Origin: Mycolicibacterium mageritense | Lineage (GTDB): Bacteria; Actinomycetota; Actinomycetes; Mycobacteriales; Mycobacteriaceae | Assembly (NCBI RefSeq): GCF_010727475.1 | Contig: NZ_AP022567.1 | Coordinates: 4,526,001 to 4,590,000 of the forward strand | Direction: 5' to 3' | Length of the DNA stretch: 64,000 nt | In this document: piece after piece, positions 26,819 to 36,035 of the stretch | Numbering within the stretch: position 1 is the first letter of the stretch | How the letters are laid out: the number at the start of each line of letters is the position of its first letter | Notes under the pieces: model-generated | What the model saw: only the letters and a program-made list of their open reading frames with translations | Told to the model about the DNA's origin: nothing | Database searches by the model: none | Translations under genes and position numbers: made by a program

Positions 26819-28083
26819 CCGCGCGCGCCGTGCTGTCCGTGCTCGCCGCTGCCACCTTCGTCCTCGCGGGCTGCGGTGGAAATGACAATCAGCAGGCCAC
26901 ATCGCAAGGTGCGCAGGCCGAGTCGGGCTGCCGCACGCTGGCCGCCGATCCCGGCTGGTACGGCGACAACCGCGACCGCATCGACAAGCTCATCGGTGAG
27001 CTGGGCACGTGCGGTGCCAACGGCTCGGTGGCCGACGGTGCACCGCTGGCGCTGTTCGACTGGGACAACACGATGGTCAAGAACGACATCGGCGACGCGA
27101 CGTTCTTCTGGATGGTGCGCAACGGCAAACTGCGCGCGCCCGCGGGCGGAGACTGGGCGAGCACGAGCCCGTATCTCACACCGCAGGCGGCCACGGCGCT
27201 CGCCAAGGCGTGTGCAACTGCCAAACCCGGCCAACCGATGCCGACCGACACCGACACCGGCTGCGCCGACGAGCTGGTGTCGGTCTACACCGACGGCGAG
27301 ACCCGTGCCGACGAGCCCGCGTTCGCCGGATTCAACGCCCGCAGGTTCGAGCCGTCGTATGCGTGGGCCGCGCAGATGCTCGCGGGCTGGCGTGAATCCG
27401 AGCTGACCGGGTTCGCCGAGGCGGCCCGCCGGGAGAACCTCGACGCGCCGGAGGGGGCCGAGCAGAAGGTCGGCAGCGACGACGAAACCGGGTGGGTGCG
27501 TTATTACCCGCAGATGCGTGATCTGGTGGAGGCGTTGCGCGCCAACGGTTTCGACGTCCGGATCATCTCGGCGTCGGCTGAGCCGGTGGTCCGGGTGTGG
27601 GCAGCCGACCTCGGATTCACGCCCGACAAGGTGATGGGTGTGCGGACCGAGCGCGACGGCGACGTGCTGACGTCGAAGCTCGTGCCGTGTGGCGGCGAGA
27701 CCGCGATCCCGTACATCGAGGGCAAGCGCTGCCGCGTCAACGAAGAGGTCTTCGGGGTCGAGGGCGCCGCGGCCTTCGAGCAGCAACCCGAACCGAAGCG
27801 CGCTGCGTTTGCCGCTGGGGACTCCGACACCGACGTCACATTCCTCAGCGATGCCACCGGGCTGCGCCTCGTGCTCAACCGGCAGAAGACCGAGTTGATG
27901 TGCACGGCCTACGACAACTCCGACGGCCGTTGGCTGGTCAACCCCATGTTCATCAAGCCGATGGACAAGGGCGACACCTATGACTGCGCGACCGAGGGCT
28001 ATATAGAACCGAGCGGCAAGGAAGCGCCTCTGCACCGCGCCGACGGCAGCGTCGTCCCTGATCAGGAGGATCGCGTCTCGTGA
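26815..28083 (+). CDS. HAD-superfamily phosphatase lipoprotein in the ethanolamine operon
   Basis: 422-residue exported protein with a lipoprotein signal: lipobox LAGC with Cys20. HAD motif I is DWDNT (Asp82, Asp84), motif II is around IISASAEP, and the acidic motif is GDSDTD (Asp336, Asp340), so it is probably an extracytoplasmic phosphohydrolase of the phosphoserine/phosphorylcholine phosphatase type. It begins inside the eutC stop codon, so it belongs to the ethanolamine operon. That suggests it releases ethanolamine from phosphoethanolamine at the cell surface for import by the permease; this substrate is inference. A hairpin terminator candidate follows at 28105-28151. Confidence 0.82.
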   Translation: MTARAVLSVLAAATFVLAGCGGNDNQQATSQGAQAESGCRTLAADPGWYGDNRDRIDKLIGELGTCGANGSVADGAPLALFDWDNTMVKNDIGDATFFWMVRNGKLRAPAGGDWASTSPYLTPQAATALAKACATAKPGQPMPTDTDTGCADELVSVYTDGETRADEPAFAGFNARRFEPSYAWAAQMLAGWRESELTGFAEAARRENLDAPEGAEQKVGSDDETGWVRYYPQMRDLVEALRANGFDVRIISASAEPVVRVWAADLGFTPDKVMGVRTERDGDVLTSKLVPCGGETAIPYIEGKRCRVNEEVFGVEGAAAFEQQPEPKRAAFAAGDSDTDVTFLSDATGLRLVLNRQKTELMCTAYDNSDGRWLVNPMFIKPMDKGDTYDCATEGYIEPSGKEAPLHRADGSVVPDQEDRVS

Positions 28084-28104
28084 CCTGACGCCGACTCGAC
28101 GAAC

Positions 28105-28151
28105 GTGAACAAGATTGCGAGATTTCTGGAGATCCTCGCCATCTTGTTCAC
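28105..28151. terminator. Hairpin terminator after the ethanolamine operon
   Basis: GTGAACAAGATTGCGAG (28105-28121) pairs with CTCGCCATCTTGTTCAC (28135-28151) at 16 of 17 positions around a 13-base loop. There is no long U-tract. It lies 21 bases after the HAD gene stop and before the ribosomal promoter, so it probably separates the two units. Confidence 0.6.
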
Positions 28152-28184
28152 ACTGGGCGCCTGCCCGGCAGTCACAAGGGCGTT

Positions 28185-28214
28185 TTGACCTGCATGGACG
28201 ACGACCGGTAAGCT
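28185..28214 (+). promoter_or_regulatory. Promoter of rplM-rpsI
   Basis: TTGACC (28185-28190) and TAAGCT (28209-28214) are spaced by 18 bases, a good sigma-A-type pair. The transcript would start near 28221 and have a leader of about 115 bases, which includes a small hairpin around CCCTGATCAGGGG. No ribosomal-protein leader family is recognised. Confidence 0.55.
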
Positions 28215-28335
28215 GCTCCGTTGGTGTGCGCTGCCCTGATCAGGGGCATGCAGTTCCGGGTCAATGTCGGTCGCCGGGACATCGTAGTGCGCTCGCCTGA
28301 CCGGCAACCCAACCCGAGAAGAGAAGGTAAGCACT

Positions 28336-28775
28336 GTGCCTACTTACACGCCGAAGGCGGGTGACACCACGCGTCAGTGGTATGTCATCGACGCCCAAGA
28401 CGTGGTGCTCGGCCGGCTCGCCGTGGCAGCTGCCAATCTGCTGCGCGGCAAGCACAAGCCGACATTCACGCCCAATGTCGACGGCGGCGATTTCGTCATC
28501 GTCATCAATGCCGAGAAGGTCGCCCTCAGCGGCGACAAGCTCACCAACAAGTTCGCTTACCGCCACTCGGGTTACCCCGGCGGCCTGCGCAAGCGCACCA
28601 TCGGTGAGCTGTTGGAGAAGCACCCGACCCGCGTCGTCGAGAACGCGATCGTCGGCATGATTCCGCACACCAAGCTCGGTCGGCAGATCCAGAAGAAGCT
28701 CAAGGTGTACGCGGGCCCGGATCATCCGCACGCCGCGCAGCAGCCGGTTCCGTACGAGATCAAGCAGGTGGCGCA

Positions 28776-28779
<4 letters not shown>
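28336..28779 (+). CDS. rplM: 50S ribosomal protein L13
   Basis: 147-residue ribosomal protein L13, an early assembly protein of the large subunit. The sequence shows the family start (RQWYVIDAQDVVLGRLA), GKHKPTFTPNVDGGDFV and the C-terminal KKLKVYAGPDHPHAAQQP. GTG start at 28336 follows a purine-rich stretch. It overlaps rpsI as GTGA, the standard L13-S9 operon. Confidence 0.98.
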
Positions 28780-29243
<464 letters not shown>

Positions 29244-29260
29244 TCTGCTCAGCTTTCACA

Positions 29261-29299
29261 ACCGCCGAGCGTGCATTCCGCACGCTCGGCGGTTTTTTA
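29261..29299 (+). terminator. Intrinsic terminator of rplM-rpsI
   Basis: Perfect 14-base arms ACCGCCGAGCGTGC / GCACGCTCGGCGGT (29261-29274 and 29280-29293) with a 5-base loop, followed by a T-rich run. This is a canonical factor-independent terminator, unusual for mycobacteria where U-tracts are rare. Confidence 0.95.
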
Positions 29300-29569
29300 T
29301 TTTCCACCACACGCGGCGCTGACAGTTATTTCGGCCGTCTGCGTCAGCGCATTTCACTGGGGGGCCGACCATTTCGAAGGCAAATATCTGAGAAAGCTCT
29401 TAGATCTCCGATTATTAAATTTTGGTTTGACTTTCCGGTGAAAAGTGGAAAACCCTGGGGTCGGAGCGGGGGCACCGCGGCGTGTCCGGACAGACCGATT
29501 CTGTCCCCGGTGCGAGTCAGTCAGCTCGTTGGGGGATTGGGCCGCTTCCTGACTGAAAGGAACCGATTG
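29300..29569 (+). promoter_or_regulatory. AT-rich intergenic region and leader of a small secreted protein gene
   Basis: After the terminator, roughly 270 bases contain no gene. The part 29370-29450 is strongly AT-rich for this genome (TTATTAAATTTTGG), with a possible -35 TTGACT near 29427. The ribosome site GAAAGGA lies at 29554-29560. No other structure was recognised. Confidence 0.4.
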
Positions 29570-30001
29570 ATGAAGATCAGTACGTTCAAGCGAGTGACCG
29601 TCGGCACCGCCCTCGGCGGGGCTTTGCTCCTGTCGGCCGGGATGGGGCTGGCCAACGCGGAGGCCAGGGACGGCCAGGTCGACGTCGTCGTCGGCACCGC
29701 GGGTGTGCTCGAGGATGTTCCCATCGGCGCGGCCGCACAGGTTGCCGCCAACCTGTGTGATCGTCCCGATGCCCAGGTCACCCCGGTGGCCCAGGATGTC
29801 GACGTCAACGGCACTCAGCAGAACGTCTGCTCGGGCACCGTCGGCGCCATCGACCTGCGCCAGAACGACGCCGGCAGTGCCGAGGGCGCCGCCGAGGAGC
29901 AGGAGGGCACCGCTCAGGGCACCGAGACCACCTCGCCCAGCACGTCCGCTGCGCCCACCACGACCACGGCTCCGGCGCACGCTCCGGCCAACGCCGGATA
30001 A
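29570..30001 (+). CDS. Small secreted protein of unknown function with two cysteines
   Basis: 143 residues. The signal peptide (KISTFKRVTVGTALGGALLLSAG...) probably ends at ANA-EA near residue 30. The mature part has a short core with two Cys 24 residues apart (NLCDRP and QNVCSG) and then a low-complexity tail rich in Thr, Ser, Pro and Ala. The two-Cys, beta-rich core between valine-rich strands faintly recalls chaplin-type surface proteins, but spacing differs and I do not claim the family. It stands alone between rpsI and glmM with its own AT-rich promoter region. Confidence 0.7.
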   Translation: MKISTFKRVTVGTALGGALLLSAGMGLANAEARDGQVDVVVGTAGVLEDVPIGAAAQVAANLCDRPDAQVTPVAQDVDVNGTQQNVCSGTVGAIDLRQNDAGSAEGAAEEQEGTAQGTETTSPSTSAAPTTTTAPAHAPANAG

Positions 30002-30142
30002 CTCGGCATCGGCCGCTGTCCGCGCCGTCTCGGTGCGGACAGCGCGCCGCTGAGATCTCGCTTCGGTACCCATTGAGCGGCGACACGGCTACTGAGGTGG
30101 TCAGTTGGCTCTTTGGGCACTATTTGTGAGAAGTTTGTCCGC

Positions 30143-31480
30143 ATGGCTCGACTGTTCGGCACCGACGGGGTGCGTGGGGTCGCCAACCGCGATCTCACCG
30201 CTGAGCTGGCGCTGGCACTCGGTTCGGCTGCGGCCCGTCGGCTCGGATCGATCGGATCTGCGCGGCGCCGGGTGGCCGTCGTCGGGCGTGATCCCCGGGC
30301 CAGCGGCGAGATGCTCGAAGCCGCGGTGATCGCCGGTCTCACCAGCGAAGGTGTCGACGCGCTGCGCGTCGGTGTGCTGCCCACGCCCGCGGTGGCCTAC
30401 CTGACCAGCGCGTATGACGCCGAATTCGGTGTCATGATCTCTGCGTCGCACAACCCGATGCCCGACAACGGCATCAAGATCTTCGGTCCCGGTGGCCACA
30501 AGCTCGACGACGCCACCGAGGATCGCATCGAGGAGCTCGTCAATTCGGGTCCGGGCAGCCGGCCGACCGGTGTGGGCATCGGACGCGTGCTGGACGCCGA
30601 AGACGCACTCGATCGCTACCTGCGCCATGCCGGCAAGGCGGTGACCACGCGGCTCGAGGGCCTGACGGTGGTCGTCGACTGTGCGCACGGTGCGGCGTCG
30701 ACCGCGGCGCCGCGGGCCTACCGGGCCGCGGGGGCCAACGTCATCGCCATCAATGCCGAACCCAACGGCCTCAACATCAACGACCGGTGCGGCTCGACAC
30801 ACATGGATGTACTTCGGACCGCGGTGCTCGAATACGGCGCCGATCTCGGTCTGGCTCATGACGGCGACGCGGACCGCTGTCTGGCCGTGGACGCCGCGGG
30901 CCGGATCATCGACGGAGACGCGATCATGGTGGTGCTCGCGTTGGCGATGCAGGAAGCCGACGAGCTCGCCTCGAACACCCTGGTGGCGACCGTCATGAGC
31001 AATCTGGGTCTGCACCTGGCGATGCGGGAGGCCGGCATCGAGGTCCGCACCACGGGTGTCGGCGACCGCTATGTGCTCGAGGAACTGCGGGCGGGTGAAT
31101 TCTCGCTCGGCGGTGAACAATCCGGCCACATCGTGATGCCGGGCCTGGGAACCACCGGCGACGGGATCGTCACGGGCTTGCGCCTGATGTCGCGGATGGC
31201 GCAGACCCGATCGTCGCTGGCCGCGTTGGCGGCGCCCATGCAGACTCTCCCGCAGGTGCTGATCAATGTGGAAGTGGCCGACAAGGCGACTGTCGCCCAG
31301 GCGCCTTCGGTGCAGTCCGCGGTCGCGGCGGCAGAGGCCCAGCTCGGCGACACCGGGCGAATCCTGTTGCGGCCCTCCGGCACTGAGCAGGTGGTGCGGG
31401 TGATGGTCGAAGCGGCCGATGAGGACACCGCGCGGCAGGTGGCCGTGCGGGTTGCGGAGTCGGTCAGCAAGCAATCCTGA
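30143..31480 (+). CDS. glmM: Phosphoglucosamine mutase
   Basis: 445-residue GlmM, which converts glucosamine-6-phosphate to glucosamine-1-phosphate for UDP-GlcNAc and peptidoglycan synthesis. Visible landmarks are the start ARLFGTDGVRGVAN, the phosphoserine loop ISASHNPMPDNGIK (Ser about 102), the metal loop DGDADR and the sugar-binding GGEQSGH. The C-terminal phosphate loop is RPSGTEQVVRVM. ATG at 30143 gives the family length. glmS, the previous enzyme of the same pathway, lies 5.5 kb downstream on the same strand. Confidence 0.97.
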   Translation: MARLFGTDGVRGVANRDLTAELALALGSAAARRLGSIGSARRRVAVVGRDPRASGEMLEAAVIAGLTSEGVDALRVGVLPTPAVAYLTSAYDAEFGVMISASHNPMPDNGIKIFGPGGHKLDDATEDRIEELVNSGPGSRPTGVGIGRVLDAEDALDRYLRHAGKAVTTRLEGLTVVVDCAHGAASTAAPRAYRAAGANVIAINAEPNGLNINDRCGSTHMDVLRTAVLEYGADLGLAHDGDADRCLAVDAAGRIIDGDAIMVVLALAMQEADELASNTLVATVMSNLGLHLAMREAGIEVRTTGVGDRYVLEELRAGEFSLGGEQSGHIVMPGLGTTGDGIVTGLRLMSRMAQTRSSLAALAAPMQTLPQVLINVEVADKATVAQAPSVQSAVAAAEAQLGDTGRILLRPSGTEQVVRVMVEAADEDTARQVAVRVAESVSKQS

Positions 31481-31522
31481 TCAACCCGGAACCAGATCGG
31501 GTTCCGGCGCGTCTAAACCGGC

Positions 31523-31828
31523 ATGGGACACGTTGACGCGGCGCGAATCGACGTTGCGGCGTTACTGCAGCTGGCGGGGGAGTACGACGCGGTCGCCGAC
31601 ATGGTCGACGCTGCCGCCCGCGCACGCCTGAACGGCACGGTGTTCGACGGTGCGACGGCCGGCCGGGCGCACACCCACCACGGCGACGCCGTGCGACTGG
31701 CCGTGGACGATCTCACCGATGTCTTGCGGGAATGGGCGCGGTCAGCACGCGAGATTGCCACGGCGGTGCGGACTTCCGCCGATCGCTACGTCGTCGCCGA
31801 TGCGCACGCATCGAACCGGGTGGGCTGA
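31523..31828 (+). CDS. EspC-like small type VII secretion-associated protein (Rv3440c-like)
   Basis: 101-residue helical protein. Two amphipathic helices are joined near residues 40-50, and the C-terminal part contains YVVAD, which fits the Y-x-x-x-D/E type VII secretion signal. Length and design resemble the EspC/DUF2580 group. It sits between glmM and a larger WXG-like protein, as Rv3440c and Rv3439c do in M. tuberculosis. Three bases separate it from the next gene, so the pair is co-translated and may be secreted as a complex; which ESX system would handle it is not known. Confidence 0.72.
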   Translation: MGHVDAARIDVAALLQLAGEYDAVADMVDAAARARLNGTVFDGATAGRAHTHHGDAVRLAVDDLTDVLREWARSAREIATAVRTSADRYVVADAHASNRVG

Positions 31829-31831
31829 CCG

Positions 31832-33268
31832 GTGCTACAAGATCACGACGTTAGTTCGCGTTTGGCGCAAGGGTTGCCCGCTGTCGACACCATTGCCGAA
31901 TATGTCTGGGCCAGTGCCCTGCTCGGCTACCAGCAGGCCGGTCTGACCGGGCAACCCGGCGACGTGCACGGCTGGTACACCACCGAAGACGGGCTCGATC
32001 TGCGTGCGCTCGGGGCTGACTGCACGGCGTTGACGTCAGTCGTGGCGTCGGCGGATGAGGCAGCGCGGCGGCAGGATGATCAGTTGCGTCTGCTCCCGGA
32101 GGTCTGGCAGGGCACCGCGGCGCAGTCCTCTCGTGAATTCCTGACGCGTCATGCCGCGACTTCGGGGCACGCGGTCGCCGCACTCCGATCGGCCGCGGAC
32201 ACCCTGGCGCAATTGCGGGACAGCCTGTGGCGGGCAGTCGACCGCAAGGTCGAGGCCACGCTCGAGATCGAGGGCCGCAGTGCACCGCAGCGCGCCGCCT
32301 GGCTCGCGGCCGCGCGGACCGTGCGGACCGGCATCGGGGATCGCGATACCGCCAGCGAACTGATCGACCAAGAGGTCAAGCCGTTTGTGGCCAACGACAT
32401 CGGGGGCGACTGGCTGGCGGCGATGCGGGCCGCGGCCGCGGCGGTCGCCGGCGCGTACGACGACGCGGTGGCGGCCCTGCGGTCAGGACCGGTGGCGGCA
32501 TTCGCCGTGCCGGGGGAGTTGGGGCCCGTGTGGACGCCGCCGCGGAACACCGGTTCAGCCCCGCCGGTCGGCCCGGCGGCGCCGGCTTCGGGGGCTTTCG
32601 GTGCGCCGGCGTCGTACCATCCGGCGGCTGCCGCAGTGCCGGCGTTTTCACCTGCCGCACAGTCGATCCCACCTGCCCCGGCCACGACGAACCCCGCGCC
32701 GACGCTGCCGGCGGCAGCACCGCTGGATCCTGCCGACCCGGTGGTTCCGCCCGCCGCACCGCCGTTGTCCGGTTCCGGGGCCGCGCCCGGACTGGCAGGT
32801 GGACTGCCCGATCTCGGTGGCGGATTGTCCGGCACCGGGCTCTCGGGTCTCGGACAGCAACTGGCCGACATGTTCGGTGGTTTGATCGGTTCCGCTGGTG
32901 ATGCCACACCGCCCGACCTGGAGGATCCGTTCGACGAGACCGATGTCGACGGTGATCTCGATGAGGAGCCTGAAGACACTGCGCAGGAGGAGGATCCGGA
33001 GGACGAGGGCGAGGACGGGGACGTTACGGAGGACAAGGAAGCTGCTGAGGACGGCGAGCCCGGCGAGCCGCCGGCTGTAGGCGATGAGGAGGCACCCGCG
33101 GAGGTTCCCGCCGACGAGGAGGCGGAGCCTGTTGCCGCGCCTGTGGTAGTCGCACCGGCGGAGACCGTGCCACCACCTCCAGTGGCCGAACCGCAAGCAG
33201 CCCAAGAGATTCCCGGGCGGACACCGTGCGAGATCGCTGCCGACGAACTACCGCAGGTCGGTGGCTGA
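31832..33268 (+). CDS. WXG-like protein with Pro-rich and acidic C-terminus (Rv3439c-like)
   Basis: 478 residues. The N-terminal half is helical and contains VWQGTAAQSSREF (Trp about 90), a WXG100-like hairpin turn. The second part, from about 230, is Ala/Pro-rich, and residues about 355-430 are a highly acidic stretch (EEPEDTAQEEDPEDEGED). It ends in a short ordered tail (CEIAADELPQVGG). No enzyme motif is seen. Paired with the EspC-like gene upstream; likely an exported or envelope protein. GTG start at 31832. Confidence 0.7.
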   Translation: MLQDHDVSSRLAQGLPAVDTIAEYVWASALLGYQQAGLTGQPGDVHGWYTTEDGLDLRALGADCTALTSVVASADEAARRQDDQLRLLPEVWQGTAAQSSREFLTRHAATSGHAVAALRSAADTLAQLRDSLWRAVDRKVEATLEIEGRSAPQRAAWLAAARTVRTGIGDRDTASELIDQEVKPFVANDIGGDWLAAMRAAAAAVAGAYDDAVAALRSGPVAAFAVPGELGPVWTPPRNTGSAPPVGPAAPASGAFGAPASYHPAAAAVPAFSPAAQSIPPAPATTNPAPTLPAAAPLDPADPVVPPAAPPLSGSGAAPGLAGGLPDLGGGLSGTGLSGLGQQLADMFGGLIGSAGDATPPDLEDPFDETDVDGDLDEEPEDTAQEEDPEDEGEDGDVTEDKEAAEDGEPGEPPAVGDEEAPAEVPADEEAEPVAAPVVVAPAETVPPPPVAEPQAAQEIPGRTPCEIAADELPQVGG

Positions 33269-33272
33269 CGGG

Positions 33273-34313
33273 CTAACCGCTCAACGACACCAGTTCTTCG
33301 CAGAACCGCACAGTCTCGGTATCGGAGGTGGCAAGCGGGTGCACCAGCAGCGTCGTCACGCCGGCTTCGGCGTAGGCGGCGAGCCGTTCCTTGACGAATC
33401 CCCTGGACCCGACCAGCGACACGTTGCGCACCAACTCGTCGGGCACGGCATCGATGGCCTCGGCCTTGCGTCCCGCCAGATACAGATCCTGAATGCGGTC
33501 GGCCACTTCGCCGAATCCGTACCGGGTGGCCAGGTTGTGGTAGAAGTTCTTGCCGCGCGCACCCATGCCGCCGATATACAGCGCCAGTTGAGGTTTCGCC
33601 CAGGCGAGCCGGTCATCGACATCGTCGCCGATCGCCAGGCTTGCGCTGACCATCACGTCGAGCGGTCCGAGTGCTGGATCGCGCTTCGTGATCCCGGCGC
33701 GCAGCGCGTCACCCCACACCGCGTCGGCCTTCTCGGGGTGGTAGAACACGGGTTGCCAGCCCTCGGCGATCTCCGCGGTCAGTTCGACGTTCTTGGGCCC
33801 GAGGGCCGCGATGGTGATCGGAATGCGTTCGCGTACGGGGTGATTGATGAGATGGAGTGACTTGCCCAGGCCCGTGCCGCGGCCGGCGGGCAACGGCAAC
33901 TGGTAGTGCTTGCCGGTGTAGTCGACGTTCTCGCGGCGCCAGATCTGACGGCAGATGTCGACCACTTCACGGGTTCGGCCCAACGGGGCGTCGAACGGTA
34001 CGCCGTGGAATCCCTCCATCACCTGCGGGCCGGATGTGCCGATGCCGAGCCGGAACCGGCCGTCGGACACGTAGTCCATTCCGGCCGCGGTCATCGCCAT
34101 GAGCGACGGCGTGCGGGTGTAGATCGGTACGACGCCGGTGCCGAGTTCGATCGTCGAGGTCTTGGCGGCCAGATAGCCCAGCTGGCTGATCGCGTCATAG
34201 GAGTAGGCCTCGGCCACCAGTGCGATGTCGACACCGACCTTCTCCAGTTCGACGACCTGGTCGGCGGCTTCCTTGAAACCGCCCGCATAGCTCAGAAAGA
34301 TGCCCGTCCGCAT
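33273..34313 (-). CDS. F420-dependent LLM-class oxidoreductase
   Basis: 346-residue luciferase-like monooxygenase-family protein. Family features are the start GIFLSYAGGF, the VAEAYSYDA segment, ELGTGVVPIYTRTP, RFRLGIGTSGPQV and the C-terminal TTLLVHPLATSD. In mycobacteria this group uses coenzyme F420 for hydride transfer; the substrate is unknown. The ATG has GAGGAG upstream. A short palindrome CAACCGGTTG lies at 34333-34342 in its promoter region. It converges on the WXG-like gene with four bases between stops. Confidence 0.85.
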   Translation of the reverse strand: MRTGIFLSYAGGFKEAADQVVELEKVGVDIALVAEAYSYDAISQLGYLAAKTSTIELGTGVVPIYTRTPSLMAMTAAGMDYVSDGRFRLGIGTSGPQVMEGFHGVPFDAPLGRTREVVDICRQIWRRENVDYTGKHYQLPLPAGRGTGLGKSLHLINHPVRERIPITIAALGPKNVELTAEIAEGWQPVFYHPEKADAVWGDALRAGITKRDPALGPLDVMVSASLAIGDDVDDRLAWAKPQLALYIGGMGARGKNFYHNLATRYGFGEVADRIQDLYLAGRKAEAIDAVPDELVRNVSLVGSRGFVKERLAAYAEAGVTTLLVHPLATSDTETVRFCEELVSLSG

Positions 34314-34332
34314 TGAGGAGTTATATCACGAT

Positions 34333-34342
34333 CAACCGGTTG
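34333..34342. promoter_or_regulatory. Palindrome CAACCGGTTG before the LLM oxidoreductase
   Basis: A ten-base perfect palindrome with an extra GGTTG to one side, 20 bases upstream of the LLM start. TetR-type repressors of mycobacterial catabolic genes often bind such CAACCGGTTG-like sites; no TetR gene is adjacent, so function is only suggested. Confidence 0.3.
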
Positions 34343-34361
34343 GTTGGGATGTCGTCAGGCA

Positions 34362-35243
34362 TCAGATCGTCTCGTCCCGGCATTCCAGTGCGATCCTCAC
34401 GAACTCGTCCCGGAGTGGGTTGTCGGCGGCTGTATCCCAGATCAGCGTCACCCGCCCAGGTTCGAGATCCTCGATCGGGACCGCACAGACATCCGGACGC
34501 CGGTAGTACGCGGTGGTGGACCGCGGCAGGATGACGAAACCGTCACGCGCGGCGACGTGTTCGAGCTTGTCTTCGACCGTGCGGACCACGCTGCGCGGTG
34601 GCGCCCAGCGTTGATCGGCCACGGCCGCGGACTGCCATCCCGGAACCATCGCGGGGTCGGGCATCAGCAGCACCCTGGAGGCCAGGTCGGCGAGCCGCAG
34701 CGACGTGCGCGTCGCCAGCGGGTCGTCGGCTGGCAGCACCGCATCCATGGGCTCTTCGAGCAGCGGCGCGGCGCCGAGCCCGCGATGGTCCACCGGTTCG
34801 CGCGCGTACACCACGTCGAGCTCGCCTGAGCGCACCAGGTCGACCTGCTCGTGCCAGCGGATCTGGCGCACGATCGCCCGACGCTGCGGACCGGCGGCCT
34901 CGAACGCCGACGCGGCTGCCGTCGCGCGCAGACCGGGCATCACTCCGACCGTCACGGTCACGGGCTGTGCAGCGGCCCGGGACAGCCGCTGCCGCAGTCC
35001 TTTTGCCTCGTCCAGCAGAACCTTGGCGTCTTGCAGGAGTTGGGTTCCGGCGGCGGTCAGTTGGGTGCCGGTGGAATTCCGCACCAACAGCTGGACACCG
35101 AGTTCGTTCTCGAACGCGCGGATCTGCCGCGACAGCACCGGCTGGGCGATGTGCAGGCGCTCTGCGGCCCGGCCGAAGTTCAGTTCCTCGGCGACTGCGA
35201 CGAAGTAGCGCAGCTTGCGCAGGTCAAGGTCCGCCGTGCTCAT
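34362..35243 (-). CDS. LysR-family transcriptional regulator
   Basis: 293 residues. The N-terminal winged helix-turn-helix (LRKLRYFVAVAEELNFGRAAERLHIAQPVLSRQ-type) is followed by the periplasmic-binding-like effector domain from about residue 90. It is divergent from the SDR-type gene with 71 bases between starts, the classic LysR arrangement, so it most likely controls that gene and itself. The effector is unknown. Confidence 0.9.
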   Translation of the reverse strand: MSTADLDLRKLRYFVAVAEELNFGRAAERLHIAQPVLSRQIRAFENELGVQLLVRNSTGTQLTAAGTQLLQDAKVLLDEAKGLRQRLSRAAAQPVTVTVGVMPGLRATAAASAFEAAGPQRRAIVRQIRWHEQVDLVRSGELDVVYAREPVDHRGLGAAPLLEEPMDAVLPADDPLATRTSLRLADLASRVLLMPDPAMVPGWQSAAVADQRWAPPRSVVRTVEDKLEHVAARDGFVILPRSTTAYYRRPDVCAVPIEDLEPGRVTLIWDTAADNPLRDEFVRIALECRDETI

Positions 35244-35314
35244 ACCGAGAGGGTATCGCCGTTCGACGAAAAGGGTCTTGGACGAAGCACCTGCGCCGGA
35301 TTCACAGTGGTTTC

Positions 35315-36031
35315 ATGAACCTCAAGAACGCACGGATCCTGGTCATCGGCGGCACCTCCGGCATCGGTCTCGGAGTGGCGGCCGCGGTCGCGGATCGCGG
35401 TGGCATCCCGATTGTGGTGTCGCGCAATCAATCCAACGTCGAGCGCGCCCTGGCCGGCCTGCCCACGCACGCGCGCGGCGCCACAGTCGACCTCAGTGAC
35501 CCGGCGGATCTCAGCCGCCTCGCCGACGAGGTCGGGCAGATCGAGCACCTGGTCTTCACCGCGGGCGAGCCGCTGACGATGGTCGGATTCGCCGACCTGA
35601 CCGCCGAGACGATCACCGAGTTCATCGGCACCAGGTTCATCGGCCAACTGCAGGTGATCCGGGAGTTCGCGCCGCGGATCACCGAGGGCGGATCCGTCAC
35701 CCTCACCAGCGGAACGGCTGCCGAGAAACCGGGCTTGGGGGTGCTGCCCACCGCGGTCTGCGGTGCGATCAACGCCATGACGCGAGCGCTTGCCGTCGAG
35801 CTCGCACCGTTGCGCATCAATGCCGTCGCGCCCGGCCCGATCGAGACGCCGCTGTGGTCGGCGTTCGGTGAAGCCGACCGGGACGCCGTGTACGAGCAGT
35901 TCGCACGCAATCTGCCGGTGGGCCGCATCGGCGAGGTGACGGACACGGCGCTGGCCTATGTGTACTGCATGGAACAGGAATTCGGCACGGGCGTCGTGCT
36001 CACGGTCGACGGCGGCACCACTCTGGTCTGA
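35315..36031 (+). CDS. Short-chain dehydrogenase-like protein lacking the usual Tyr and Lys
   Basis: 238 residues with a good Rossmann start (ILVIGGTSGIGLGVAAAVA) and the SDR C-terminal PGPIETPLW region. The catalytic Ser is present (VTLTSG), but where the Y-x-x-x-K motif belongs the sequence reads PTAVCGAINAMTRAL, so Tyr is Pro and Lys is Cys. It may bind a nucleotide without classical reductase activity, or use another mechanism. It is divergent from the LysR gene, which probably controls it. The ATG at 35315 begins five residues before the first strand of the fold. Confidence 0.8.
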   Translation: MNLKNARILVIGGTSGIGLGVAAAVADRGGIPIVVSRNQSNVERALAGLPTHARGATVDLSDPADLSRLADEVGQIEHLVFTAGEPLTMVGFADLTAETITEFIGTRFIGQLQVIREFAPRITEGGSVTLTSGTAAEKPGLGVLPTAVCGAINAMTRALAVELAPLRINAVAPGPIETPLWSAFGEADRDAVYEQFARNLPVGRIGEVTDTALAYVYCMEQEFGTGVVLTVDGGTTLV

Positions 36032-36035
36032 TCCC

